A stretch of 26,854 bases of DNA from a virus. Within the stretch, counting starts at the first letter, position 1, and every line of letters starts with the position of its first letter. The notes beneath the pieces are model-generated. The model searched no databases. It saw only the letters and a program-made list of their open reading frames with translations, and had not been told where the DNA came from. This document shows, piece after piece, positions 1 to 7,123 of this stretch. The DNA is taken from positions 1 to 26,854 of IMG/VR virus record IMGVR_UViG_3300044630_001266. One strand, written 5' to 3'. The translations under genes were made by a program, and so were the position numbers.

Positions 1-344
1 TTAGAAGAATCTGCTTCATTAGCATTTATTAATTTAACTATTTTATCCCATATTATACTAGCAAAAGAAGCAGTCATAACTCTTTTTTCATCTGATCTTT
101 TATAGTTTTCAATATCTATGCCAACTTCTTTACAATAAACAAAGAAGTTTTCTTTTAATTCATTATTAAATGATGAAATAGAACCTAAATCTCTTAAATT
201 AGCAAGACACATATACATATCGTCTTGAATATTAACATGTAATTTAGAAATTTTTAATTTGCGTAAGCATTCACCCATTTCAACATCTGAAAGTCTTCTA
301 AAATCAGCCGAGCGATCATACCATTTAACTGGTTCTTTTTGCAT
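1..344 (-). CDS. Hypothetical phage protein, C-terminus cut by window edge
   Basis: An open frame starts at an ATG at 342-344 and runs off the left edge without a stop, giving at least 114 residues. The start overlaps the stop of the upstream gene (TAATG arrangement), as in the translationally coupled genes around it. The protein begins MQKEPVKWYDRSADFRRL and is soluble and helix-rich, with no membrane segment or recognisable motif. I do not recognise the family. Its place at the end of a chain of small genes behind the 1853-1881 promoter suggests an early or accessory function, which is only an inference. Confidence 0.6.
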   Translation of the reverse strand, partial: MQKEPVKWYDRSADFRRLSDVEMGECLRKLKISKLHVNIQDDMYMCLANLRDLGSISSFNNELKENFFVYCKEVGIDIENYKRSDEKRVMTASFASIIWDKIVKLINANEADSS

Positions 345-487
345 TAACAAACTTTTAATTTTTTCTTTTGTTTAACACGTTTTACATTACCACTATGATC
401 TTTATATAAATCAAAGTGATCTTTACCATCAAAATAGAAACCATCCAATATCCATTTTTTAGATGTTTTTTTAATTTTTCTTTTCAT
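344..487 (-). CDS. Small basic hypothetical protein (47 aa)
   Basis: This 47-residue protein starts MKRKIKKTSKKW and is strongly lysine-rich at both ends. The start at 485-487 was chosen because AAGGAC lies about seven bases upstream; a longer frame to 529 would overlap the upstream gene and has no better ribosome site. The centre (WILDGFYFDGKDHFDLYKD) looks like a small beta-rich fold. The charge would suit nucleic-acid binding, but no family was recognised. It is coupled to the next gene through a TAATG junction. Confidence 0.55.
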   Translation of the reverse strand: MKRKIKKTSKKWILDGFYFDGKDHFDLYKDHSGNVKRVKQKKKLKVC

Positions 488-491
488 TATA

Positions 492-707
492 TTAGTCCTT
501 TTCGTCATCTTTGAATGACATACTATCAACAGGATCTAAGTATGTCATTTTTTTTATAGTTCTTGTTAAATTTTCCATATCTTCGTGCATACGATCAATC
601 ACATCTTTTAAATCATTTATTTTAAAAGATTGCTCTGCAATAAGTTTTTCTTGCTGGTCTAGTTTCTTTTTATATTCTTCTATTAAAATTACGTTATTAT
701 TTACCAT
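492..707 (-). CDS. Small coiled-coil hypothetical protein (71 aa)
   Basis: I take the ATG at 705-707, which gives a 71-residue protein; a TTG at 722 would add five residues. From about residue 8 to 55 the sequence has heptad-like spacing rich in Glu, Lys, Gln and Leu/Ile, so a single coiled coil is likely. The C-terminus is acidic (FKDDEKD). It overlaps the upstream gene by seven bases. No family was recognised, and the coiled coil suggests an oligomeric or partner-binding protein. Confidence 0.5.
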   Translation of the reverse strand: MVNNNVILIEEYKKKLDQQEKLIAEQSFKINDLKDVIDRMHEDMENLTRTIKKMTYLDPVDSMSFKDDEKD

Positions 708-964
708 TTGTTTATCAACCAATCTTTAATATTATCTACTTGTGGATTACCTTTTAACATAATGACATTTGTATAATCGCCATCAATTTGATCTATTTCG
801 ACAAAAGTAATATCTTTTTGCTCATTATATTTCACTTCTGCTTTAAATTTAAGTTTTAAAAACATATACTCTTTGATAAAATTTATTGTTGTTTTATCAA
901 TTGATGATGCATAGGCATCAGCACAATAATGTGTTTGTTTTGGTATTACTAATTCTTTAATCAT
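701..964 (-). CDS. Hypothetical protein (87 aa)
   Basis: An 87-residue soluble protein with ATG at 962-964, overlapping the stop of the upstream gene by eight bases. It has a mixed alpha/beta look: a helix around residues 25-38, then two or three strands (KAEVKYNEQKDITFVEIDQ). There are no transmembrane segments or cysteine clusters. No family was recognised. The tight overlaps on both sides are the main support that it is a real gene. Confidence 0.5.
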   Translation of the reverse strand: MIKELVIPKQTHYCADAYASSIDKTTINFIKEYMFLKLKFKAEVKYNEQKDITFVEIDQIDGDYTNVIMLKGNPQVDNIKDWLINKW

Positions 965-1166
965 TTATATAATTTTCTGTTGTGAACATATATCCCATCG
1001 TTTTAAAACTTTCACCTTTTTCTAATGCCCAAACTTCTTTTACTACTTGTTTTGCTAACTCTTCAGATCTAAAATATTCTTTTTCATCTAAGAATTTTAA
1101 GAAAGTATTTTTGTTAAAAATAAAAGTTTTAGATTTTCTATTTCTAATGATAGTGACTTCTTTCAT
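957..1166 (-). CDS. Hypothetical protein (69 aa)
   Basis: A 69-residue protein beginning MKEVTIIRNRKSKTFIFNK. Its ATG at 1164-1166 overlaps the TGA of the preceding 41-aa gene (ATGA junction), and its own stop overlaps the next start. The layout is an N-terminal beta hairpin followed by a helix rich in Glu and Lys. It has no membrane segment or metal-binding motif. The family was not recognised. Confidence 0.5.
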   Translation of the reverse strand: MKEVTIIRNRKSKTFIFNKNTFLKFLDEKEYFRSEELAKQVVKEVWALEKGESFKTMGYMFTTENYIND

Positions 1167-1288
1167 TTTCTCATTCTTTCTCTTAGATTATATTTTATTT
1201 CTTCTAAGTGAAGTTCTATACGTCTTTGCACTTGTACATGAGAGTAAATCCCCCAAATTAGAACAATTAATAAAAATGTATTAAGCAT
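1163..1288 (-). CDS. Single-span small membrane protein (41 aa)
   Basis: A 41-codon frame on the minus strand. The N-terminus (MLNTFLLIVLIWGIYSH) forms one hydrophobic membrane segment and is followed by a charged tail ending RERMRK. The TGA overlaps the ATG of the next gene in an ATGA junction, and the start lies two bases after the stop of the upstream gene, so the frame fills the gap exactly. No good Shine-Dalgarno is seen, so coupling is likely. Phages often carry such small inner-membrane peptides, but no function can be assigned. Confidence 0.5.
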   Translation of the reverse strand: MLNTFLLIVLIWGIYSHVQVQRRIELHLEEIKYNLRERMRK

Positions 1289-1289
1289 A

Positions 1290-1610
1290 TTAGTGACTAT
1301 GACTTATATTGTTTTCATCTACAAATGTTTCTAAATCATCTTTAATTTCTAAATAATTTATATCATTAAAGATATCATCAGCATCTTCGAATGCTTTAAT
1401 TCTATTTGTAAATTCAGCACTTACAGTATTTGGTTGTGCCATTGTTTCAAAAATACCATCTTCTGTATCAAACACATCACATATTTTACCACTCAAATAA
1501 TCTTGCCAAACTGAATTAACAACTTTTAATAAAGTAATTCTATGTGGTGAATATTTGTAGTCAGCTATACCAAATGTTGCATAAGGAAGTGGTTCTCTAA
1601 GAGGAAACAT
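1290..1610 (-). CDS. Hypothetical protein (106 aa)
   Basis: A 106-residue acidic protein starting MFPLREPLPYATFGIADYKY. A good Shine-Dalgarno, GAGGG, lies about eight bases upstream inside the end of the preceding gene, so the two are coupled. The C-terminal half is rich in Asp and Glu (for example DADDIFNDINYLEIKDDLE). There are no membrane segments. No family was recognised. The acidity is notable because several phage inhibitors mimic DNA, but that reading is speculative. Confidence 0.55.
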   Translation of the reverse strand: MFPLREPLPYATFGIADYKYSPHRITLLKVVNSVWQDYLSGKICDVFDTEDGIFETMAQPNTVSAEFTNRIKAFEDADDIFNDINYLEIKDDLETFVDENNISHSH

Positions 1611-1611
1611 A

Positions 1612-1818
1612 TTATCTACCCTCTTCTGCTGCTATTTCTAAATCTAAAGCAACTTCAGCCATTGCTTGTTGTGCGTCAGTTAAATCAAACTCTGGGTCTT
1701 GTAATTTATCAAAGATACTCTTAGCTTGTCTTTCACCATGTTTTTTAACAAACTCTTCTCTAGATAATATAAATGTATCATCTTCCATTTGCATTAACCA
1801 ATTTTTCACTTGTCCCAT
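1612..1818 (-). CDS. Small acidic hypothetical protein (68 aa), first gene of its transcript
   Basis: A 68-residue helical acidic protein beginning MGQVKNWLMQMEDDTF and ending EEGR. It has the best ribosome-binding site in the left part of the window (AAAGGAG, spacing about seven bases). A TTTACT-17-TAAAAT promoter is predicted at 1853-1881, so it should be the first gene of the leftward unit that runs to the window edge. No domain was recognised. Its promoter-proximal place suggests high early expression, which is an inference. Confidence 0.55.
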   Translation of the reverse strand: MGQVKNWLMQMEDDTFILSREEFVKKHGERQAKSIFDKLQDPEFDLTDAQQAMAEVALDLEIAAEEGR

Positions 1819-1852
1819 AATATACTCCTTTTCATTATTTGTTTATAGGTAT

Positions 1853-1881
1853 ATTTTACTATATTTGAGTAATTAAGTAAA
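1853..1881 (-). promoter_or_regulatory. Sigma70-like promoter with TTTACT and TAAAAT boxes
   Basis: On the minus strand the -35 TTTACT (1876-1881) and -10 TAAAAT (1853-1858) are separated by exactly 17 bp, and the -10 continues ATAC. The sites at 5229 and 16968 share this layout. Transcription would start near 1846, leaving a leader of about 28 nt with AAAGGAG before the ATG at 1818. Confidence 0.6.
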
Positions 1882-1886
1882 TACTT

Positions 1887-1917
1887 ATAAAAAATAAAAA
1901 AGCATTATATTTCAATG
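1887..1917 (-). terminator. Weak intrinsic terminator candidate
   Basis: Just after the stop of the 1920-2399 gene the minus strand carries CATTG, a five-base loop and TAATG, followed by a T-rich run (CTTTTTTATTTTTTAT). The stem is only four Watson-Crick pairs plus one G-U, so termination may be inefficient. Its place between a gene end and the 1853 promoter supports the call. Confidence 0.35.
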
Positions 1918-1919
1918 AC

Positions 1920-2399
1920 TTAGTGTATTGATATTATTTCGGCTTCTGGTTTATCAATAGTTCCAGTCACATAATTGATATAATCTAAGAATTCTGGTGC
2001 TTCTGGGTTTGAATGTATATCCCATGATGTTCCAGTCATTCCTTTTACGCAATAATCTGGTAATGTACCTTGCACTTCTTCATCAACTAATATAACAATC
2101 GAAACTTTTTGTGGTTCACTGTGACCAGACATTTCTGCTGGTATGTTTGCTGTGTTATTAAATTTACAAGGAAACCCCATTTGCTCTGTCATATTATAAT
2201 CAATCGCATCTTGTCTTGCTCTATCAAGTTGATACAATACAGAATTAACACAATAACGTATTACATTATATTCGAAAAGTTCATCAACTTTGTCAATTGT
2301 AGTTTTTAATTGAAAGCCATTGATATCTATATGGATAGTTTGATTTCGCAGTGTAGCGAACTTATGACGTATTCCTACGATGTTTTTTTCACTTGACAT
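1920..2399 (-). CDS. Hypothetical protein (159 aa)
   Basis: A 159-residue soluble protein starting MSSEKNIVGIRHKFATL. It has alternating beta strands and one helix (about residues 48-70), and near residues 100-107 a strand of the type KVSIVILVD. No catalytic motif was identified. It is the last gene before a weak terminator and a new promoter, so it probably closes the leftward unit that includes RNase H. The family was not recognised. Confidence 0.6.
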   Translation of the reverse strand: MSSEKNIVGIRHKFATLRNQTIHIDINGFQLKTTIDKVDELFEYNVIRYCVNSVLYQLDRARQDAIDYNMTEQMGFPCKFNNTANIPAEMSGHSEPQKVSIVILVDEEVQGTLPDYCVKGMTGTSWDIHSNPEAPEFLDYINYVTGTIDKPEAEIISIH

Positions 2400-2409
2400 A
2401 ATATAATTT

Positions 2410-2652
2410 CTACTTCTTTTTAAGTCTAACTAATGTCTCTATTTTTTTAGTTCTATCTACTTTAGGATATGATATTTTAAATTCTTCATTTTCCCAAGTA
2501 CCATTATTAAAAGAAGTAAATTCTGTTGTGACCAATTGTGCAGTTTCAGTTGAACGATGCACTGTGACTAATTTTTCATCATCCCAAATTCTTATTTCAG
2601 CTGGGAATGAACGATTAGATATTTTTTCTATTATATTGCCTATTTTAAGCAT
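2410..2652 (-). CDS. Small beta-rich hypothetical protein (80 aa)
   Basis: An 80-residue basic protein starting MLKIGNIIEKISNRSF. Alternating hydrophobic and charged residues suggest a small beta barrel or sheet, ending in a lysine tail (VRLKKK). Its start overlaps the 3' end of the upstream gene by eight bases, so translation is probably coupled. No motif was recognised. Confidence 0.55.
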   Translation of the reverse strand: MLKIGNIIEKISNRSFPAEIRIWDDEKLVTVHRSTETAQLVTTEFTSFNNGTWENEEFKISYPKVDRTKKIETLVRLKKK

Positions 2653-3037
2653 TGATGTATGTTGAAACAGATTCTTTCGTAATATTTGGATATAAAGATG
2701 TTAATTCTTGATTTTTTAACGCAAGAAGAATCTTTTGTTCTTTTGCGTCTAGTCTTTCTAACATTTGAATAAACAATGATTCTCTTTGAGCAGGTTTTAA
2801 ATCTTTTCTTCTAAAGATATAAAACTTTCTTACTTCTAAAGTAAGATTTGATGGAGCCATATCTTGTGGCTCAATTGCAGACTTAAATGGTGGACTTGTT
2901 TCTGGCAAATCCCATTTTAAATTGCTATCAAAGTTGTTTTGTAAAACTAATTTTAACTGAGCATTATTCTTGTATTTAACAATGGCAGTTATATCATTAT
3001 TTAGTTCTTCTAATATTTCATAAACACGTCTTCCCAT
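2645..3037 (-). CDS. Conserved T4-like marine phage protein, DUF6433-like
   Basis: A 130-residue protein starting MGRRVYEILEELNN. A strong Shine-Dalgarno, GAGGAG, lies about nine bases before the ATG. The N-terminal helix on duplicated repair-like 'YEILEEL' spacing, the central PP-containing segment and the helical C-terminus with LFIQMLERLDAKEQKILLAL resemble the roughly 120-aa conserved proteins (DUF6433) found beside replication and recombination genes in T4-like cyanophages. Their function is not established. It sits directly downstream of RNase H, and I infer a DNA-metabolism role only from that. The family match is by eye. Confidence 0.6.
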   Translation of the reverse strand: MGRRVYEILEELNNDITAIVKYKNNAQLKLVLQNNFDSNLKWDLPETSPPFKSAIEPQDMAPSNLTLEVRKFYIFRRKDLKPAQRESLFIQMLERLDAKEQKILLALKNQELTSLYPNITKESVSTYINA

Positions 3038-3040
3038 GTT

Positions 3041-3907
3041 TTAAAACTCCTCTATTTCTTGGAGTAATAGACTACAACGTTTTTCAATTAAATAGTTGTA
3101 TACTGTCATTTTATCTCCTGTTGGTTTTATGTTATTGTAAGCATTTAGTATATCATCTACTATATTTTTAGGTATAGAGTCAAGACATACTAGTTTTTGG
3201 TTTCTTAAATAGTTTTTCTTCTGCTCATCGTTTTCACAAGCATTGAAACCTTTTTCTAAGAAATTATTTAATATTTTTTTAGTAATTGGTTTTTGTCTTT
3301 CATCTTTGTTAAAGATATCATCAGGTGAAAGTACATTTGGAACACCATCTCCAGAGTCACCTCTTACTATATGTTCTATTATATATTGCTCAGCTTCTCT
3401 TACTGATGATTTATTAACTTGTTTTTTAAGTAATGGCGAATATTGTTCAACGTTTCCAAATTTTTGTAATTGTTTAAAATCTTTATCAGAAGAAACAATC
3501 ATATGTTTTTCTAAAGGTCTTTCTTTCACTAGTGTAGCAATTACATCGTCTGCTTCAGCATGATTGATATGTAATACTTTATAAGGAAAATATTTAACTA
3601 AATCTTGTCTTACATCAGACATAGTTTCAAAAATAAGTTTCCAATCAACTGGATCTGCTTCTCTATCTTTCTTACGATGTGCTTTATATAAAGGAAATTC
3701 TACTTTTCTCCAAACGTCTTTACCATCAGCACATATAACTAAATCACCATAATCTGCTGAAAATTTCTTCTTATAATATTTAATAGTAGAGAGTATCGCA
3801 TGACGAATGATGTTAGATACTTCTTCCATTGGTCTTCCTTTTTGAACATCTTGTTTAAAAGAAAGTATATTTGCGATTGCTACTTGTGAATAATCAATTA
3901 ATATCAT
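3041..3907 (-). CDS. rnh: RNase H / FEN-family 5' nuclease (T4 Rnh-like)
   Basis: A 288-residue nuclease of the T4 RNase H family, which removes RNA primers and 5' flaps during lagging-strand synthesis. I chose the ATG at 3905-3907 rather than the longer frame to 3934 because it gives the family's compact N-terminus (MILIDYSQVAIA, with metal-binding Asp5) and an ATGA overlap with the upstream gene. Visible acidic metal ligands are Asp61 (CADGKD), Glu118/Asp120/Asp121 (HAEADD), Asp141/Asp143 (SSDKDF) and Asp184/Asp187 (RGDSGDGVPN). The helix-hairpin-helix region follows. The length is close to T4 Rnh (about 305 aa). It probably works with the primase at 15929-16957. Confidence 0.93.
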   Translation of the reverse strand: MILIDYSQVAIANILSFKQDVQKGRPMEEVSNIIRHAILSTIKYYKKKFSADYGDLVICADGKDVWRKVEFPLYKAHRKKDREADPVDWKLIFETMSDVRQDLVKYFPYKVLHINHAEADDVIATLVKERPLEKHMIVSSDKDFKQLQKFGNVEQYSPLLKKQVNKSSVREAEQYIIEHIVRGDSGDGVPNVLSPDDIFNKDERQKPITKKILNNFLEKGFNACENDEQKKNYLRNQKLVCLDSIPKNIVDDILNAYNNIKPTGDKMTVYNYLIEKRCSLLLQEIEEF

Positions 3908-4752
3908 TTTTTTAATTTTTCTTTTGGTATCCAAAATCTATCTATTTTAGCTTTGACTTCACTAAAAACATTTGATGGGTTTATAATTGTCCCATCAGAA
4001 AGTGTTTGTACATAATCCATATCTGTTAAATATGAGCATAATTCATTAGCTTCATATCCAGCACGTCTACACATTCCTATTTGAATTTCAGTTTGAATCA
4101 CTGGACGATACTTTTTAATTGTATTAACAGCACCTTTAATAACTTGAAATTCTAATCCTTCTACGTCTATTTTAATTCCATCTACATCTTTAAAATTAAA
4201 ACTATCTAATGTTTTTGTTTGTATTTTTTCTTGAATGGTTCTTGTAGATTTACTTTCAGGTTTTTTAACCCAACCTTTTTTTGTTAATTTCTTTCCATTA
4301 AAGTTTAATTCTATATGATTGTGACCAGAAGCACGAGTGACTGTATTTAATGTTTCTTCTCCCTCTGTATCGCTTAATGCATAAGGAAATACTTCTATAT
4401 TACCTGTCATTAAAATAGGAGCATAAGTTGATTTAGATAATTTAAACCAGCCTTTACCATTAGTTTTATTATTTTTATTCAATTCGATATTTTCTAATAA
4501 CCATTTTCTTAAATATGATGTAGGTTCAAAAGTCTTTATATCTTTAGCCCAAGTAGCATATTCAATTGTGTTAGTTCCTAAATGCCCACCAACATCAATA
4601 ATTGTTCTTGCGTTTGGTGTCAATGTTCTAAAATATCTTAAATTGTTTATTTGATATCCACTGCTCTTTAATCTTGAGCCATAAAAAGTATCATTTTCTT
4701 CGACATGATATATTCTACCGATTGCAGATTTAACTATTACAGATTTTCTCAT
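3904..4752 (-). CDS. FkbM-family SAM-dependent methyltransferase
   Basis: A 282-residue protein with the methyltransferase fold. Residues 51-60 (IIDVGGHLGT) are the SAM-binding glycine loop, 74-77 (TFEP) end the second strand with an acidic residue, and 180-208 carry the FkbM hallmark: TLDSF, then DGIKIDVEGLEFQVIKGA. Family members mostly O-methylate sugars, polyketides or glycans. The real substrate here is unknown; host surface glycan or a modified nucleotide are both possible. It lies between the YubB-like gene and RNase H with overlaps of about four bases on each side. A TATAAT precedes the ATG but lacks a matching -35. Confidence 0.85.
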   Translation of the reverse strand: MRKSVIVKSAIGRIYHVEENDTFYGSRLKSSGYQINNLRYFRTLTPNARTIIDVGGHLGTNTIEYATWAKDIKTFEPTSYLRKWLLENIELNKNNKTNGKGWFKLSKSTYAPILMTGNIEVFPYALSDTEGEETLNTVTRASGHNHIELNFNGKKLTKKGWVKKPESKSTRTIQEKIQTKTLDSFNFKDVDGIKIDVEGLEFQVIKGAVNTIKKYRPVIQTEIQIGMCRRAGYEANELCSYLTDMDYVQTLSDGTIINPSNVFSEVKAKIDRFWIPKEKLKK

Positions 4753-5222
4753 ACTATATTATATAAAACTAATAAATGTGGTGGTATTAAATCATCTTTT
4801 AAATTATGTGGTGTAGTTTCCCAACACTCATCATCGCCATTATCATAAGCACCAACAAAACCAAACTCATTAAAGTCTTCATAGTTTGTTTTTTCAGTAC
4901 CATAAGTTGCTTCAATTGAATATCTTTTTGATTCAACTAGATAATCAAAAAAAGAAATTGGTGGAACGTATTTTGTTTGAATTTCAAAAAAGATAGAATT
5001 AGGAGATGTTCGATCATAATTAATTACTTTGCCATGAATACGATTGTTCCAGTTTTTATTCACAAGAGAATATTTGGCACCTTTTTTCTCAATATCAAAT
5101 ATGCTTCCGAACAAAGGAACTATGTTCTTTGACATTTTATTAGCTTCTAAATCGTTTTCAATCATATCAATTTTAAATGGATCAGTATGCGACATATTAA
5201 TATGATTTGATACTATAATCAT
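4749..5222 (-). CDS. YubB/Api92 ferredoxin-like domain protein
   Basis: A 157-residue protein. Its C-terminal half has the sequence pattern of the YubB/Api92-like ferredoxin-fold family: a strand ending in an aromatic, then PP at the start of a helix (KYVPPISFFDYLVES), a strand with an acidic turn (YSIEATYGTEK), and FGFVGAYDNGD. The N-terminus (VSNHIN) matches the family's 'SN..N' opening. Function is unknown; the family is common in phages and plasmids. The ATG is six bases after a predicted -10 box and has no Shine-Dalgarno, so the transcript is probably leaderless. The family assignment is by eye. Confidence 0.55.
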   Translation of the reverse strand: MIIVSNHINMSHTDPFKIDMIENDLEANKMSKNIVPLFGSIFDIEKKGAKYSLVNKNWNNRIHGKVINYDRTSPNSIFFEIQTKYVPPISFFDYLVESKRYSIEATYGTEKTNYEDFNEFGFVGAYDNGDDECWETTPHNLKDDLIPPHLLVLYNIV

Positions 5223-5228
5223 AAGTAT

Positions 5229-5257
5229 ATTATATATTAAAAATACTTGTATGTAAA
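5229..5257 (-). promoter_or_regulatory. Promoter TTTACA-17-TATAAT giving a leaderless transcript
   Basis: The minus strand reads TTTACA (5252-5257), a 17-bp spacer starting TACAAGT, and TATAAT (5229-5234). Only six bases separate the -10 from the ATG at 5222, so transcription should begin at or beside the A of the start codon. The first 13 bases and the -10 plus ATAC are identical to the site at 16968-16996. No Shine-Dalgarno precedes the gene. Confidence 0.72.
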
Positions 5258-5260
5258 TGG

Positions 5261-6484
5261 TTATATTTTAGTAAAAAAGTCATTTAATCTAGTCTTTAAT
5301 TCGTTAAAATACTCATCATCTGCTATTAAATTTGCTATAATTCTTACTGAATCATTTTGTTGAGTAGTTGAAAGCATACCAGCACGTACAAGCTTTCCCA
5401 TTACTCCAATAGTTGGATTCTTACAATCTAATTCTAAAAACAATCCTTGTTGTCTATAACTTTTTAAATATCCTTGATTAAATAAATCTTTCGCAATTTC
5501 ATCTAAACGTATGACTGTTTGTTTCGCTCTATGAAATAAACCATTATCTTGAATAATTTGTTTTACTTTTTTCATTGCACCTATACCAGCCATATAAGGT
5601 TGCCAAGTATGCCCCCATCCCCATTCTTGCGTTGAAAGAACTTCACCAATACGAGCATTACCTGCTGCAAATCCAATTGGTGCATATCCTGCTGATAATG
5701 ATTTACCACAAGCAATAATATCTGGTTGAATATTATACCCTGCTGTTGAATATCCAAAATATGATAGTGATTTACCCCAACAAACTGCTACATCATCTGT
5801 AATAAGATTTACATTATATTCTGTACAAAGATGTCTAACACCCTCCCACCATCTTTTACTATAAGGAAGTATTCCATCCATCCAAGGACAAGTTTCTACT
5901 ATAAAAGCACCAACATTGCTTGAGTCACCAAATTTACTAAATCTTTTTTGTAATTCTGCTAATGCTCTTTCTTCTTCTAATTCACGTTCTTCTATTGTTT
6001 TCCATTTAGGTGCTCGGATGCATCTTAATCTATCTGATGGAAAATCAACTGTATATGGACTTGCCATTGCTCTTGTTAGATAACTTGTGCCATGATATCC
6101 TGGAGTACAAGATACAATTAAATTCTTTTTAGGATTTACAGTTTTCCAATATGTATCACTCATCATAATAGCACACTCTACTGCTGAAGTTCCAGCAATA
6201 GCCCAAGACATAACTGACATTCTTGATTCAGATAAAACAAAATGAACCATCTCTTGAGTATCTACATCAGACTCACCAGTATTACCTCTTATGAATGCAA
6301 CTGAGTTTATCTTATCAGCCATTGCTTGTATTACTTCTTTATTTCCATAACCAAGTGTGAAAGCACTATTACCAGATTGTATATCTAAGTATTTCTTACC
6401 ATCAGACATTTCAACCCAATGACCATATGTTTTTGTGACAATTTTAGGTAATTCACCATCAGCACTATTTCTTAATTCGTACAT
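5261..6484 (-). CDS. PLP-dependent class III aminotransferase
   Basis: A 407-residue fold-type I enzyme of the class III (omega) aminotransferase family, which moves amino groups to terminal aldehydes or ketones. Visible features in order: substrate-side LDIQSGNSAFTLGYG (33-47), phosphate-binding AGTSAVECA (97-105), the aromatic stacking loop GYHGTS (129-134), acidic Asp230 for the PLP ring nitrogen (LITDD), the Schiff-base lysine Lys261 in CGKSLSAGYAPIGF, and Thr293 in GHTW. The usual DE-V-x-x-G-F-G-R-T-G motif is altered to DDVAVCWGKSLSYFG, so substrate use may be unusual. The start overlaps the SDR gene by 13 bases, which suggests a coupled pathway. The substrate is unknown; such an enzyme is rare in phage genomes. 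Confidence 0.88.
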   Translation of the reverse strand: MYELRNSADGELPKIVTKTYGHWVEMSDGKKYLDIQSGNSAFTLGYGNKEVIQAMADKINSVAFIRGNTGESDVDTQEMVHFVLSESRMSVMSWAIAGTSAVECAIMMSDTYWKTVNPKKNLIVSCTPGYHGTSYLTRAMASPYTVDFPSDRLRCIRAPKWKTIEERELEEERALAELQKRFSKFGDSSNVGAFIVETCPWMDGILPYSKRWWEGVRHLCTEYNVNLITDDVAVCWGKSLSYFGYSTAGYNIQPDIIACGKSLSAGYAPIGFAAGNARIGEVLSTQEWGWGHTWQPYMAGIGAMKKVKQIIQDNGLFHRAKQTVIRLDEIAKDLFNQGYLKSYRQQGLFLELDCKNPTIGVMGKLVRAGMLSTTQQNDSVRIIANLIADDEYFNELKTRLNDFFTKI

Positions 6485-7032
6485 TGTAATTCCATATTTG
6501 TTATGTGTGCGTCTTTATTCTCAATTATAAATCTTACTGAATTTAAAACCGATTCTATTGTTAATTTTTTTCCTGAATATTCTTTTGCGAGTTGAGTATC
6601 AACCCAAGCTGGACGAATAATACTAATTTTAAAAGGGATGTTTGGATTATATAATTCTTCTATTGATTTATCAAGTAATTTCTTTTGTGACCAATAGTTT
6701 TCAAATCCTTGAGGAACTTCTTGTGGAGTCTTCCATAATTTACTTACCATTGAACCCATTACGATTATATGTTTTGATTGTTGTTTATAGAGATTGTAAA
6801 GATTCTCTAAAGATGTATGTTGTTGTCCAGTGTGTGCGTTCAATACTATTACTGAAGCATCTTTACAATTTCCTATAAAGTCTGAATGCACTTTTGGATC
6901 ATTTAAATCTAAATGATGCGATTTGTCATAACCTATACAATATGTATCAGATTGTTTTGCGTAATAATCAAATATAGATTTACCTATACCAGATTTGTGT
7001 CCTGTAATCACATATTTCATAACATTATTCAT
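6472..7032 (-). CDS. Short-chain dehydrogenase/reductase (SDR)
   Basis: A 186-residue Rossmann protein, short for the family (about 250). It has the cofactor loop TGHKSGIG (10-17), NAHTG (65-69, in place of NNAG), catalytic Ser94 (MGSMVS), Tyr113 and Lys117 (YWSQK) and IIRPAWVDT (138-146), so the catalytic triad is complete. It would interconvert an alcohol and a carbonyl with NAD(P)(H). It overlaps the aminotransferase by 13 bases; an alcohol-to-carbonyl step would supply an aminotransferase substrate. The start may be ATG at 7030-7032 or the in-frame ATG four codons later; neither has a clear Shine-Dalgarno. Confidence 0.82.
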   Translation of the reverse strand: MNNVMKYVITGHKSGIGKSIFDYYAKQSDTYCIGYDKSHHLDLNDPKVHSDFIGNCKDASVIVLNAHTGQQHTSLENLYNLYKQQSKHIIVMGSMVSKLWKTPQEVPQGFENYWSQKKLLDKSIEELYNPNIPFKISIIRPAWVDTQLAKEYSGKKLTIESVLNSVRFIIENKDAHITNMELQCTN

Positions 7033-7046
7033 AATATAAAAATAAT

Positions 7047-7106
7047 TTATTTTTTACAAACGCATCTTTTAAATAGTTTTTTTATTCTATCAATTAACTT
7101 TTTCAT
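7047..7106 (-). CDS. Possible 19-aa basic peptide with strong ribosome site
   Basis: A 19-codon frame, MKKLIDRIKKLFKRCVCKK, lies between two genes and is preceded by a near-perfect AAAGGAG seven bases before the ATG, better than that of most full-size genes nearby. The peptide is amphipathic, with nine Lys/Arg and a CVC near the end. It may be a real micro-protein, or the site may serve to load ribosomes for the SDR gene 15 bases downstream, which itself lacks a Shine-Dalgarno. Confidence 0.4.
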   Translation of the reverse strand: MKKLIDRIKKLFKRCVCKK

Positions 7107-7123
7107 TCTGTACTCCTTTATTA

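Noticed and set aside
4742-4763. TATAAT five bases before the FkbM gene ATG, as a possible fifth leaderless promoter
   Set aside because: No TTTAC-like -35 box lies 17 bp upstream; the hexamer is likely by chance in AT-rich DNA.
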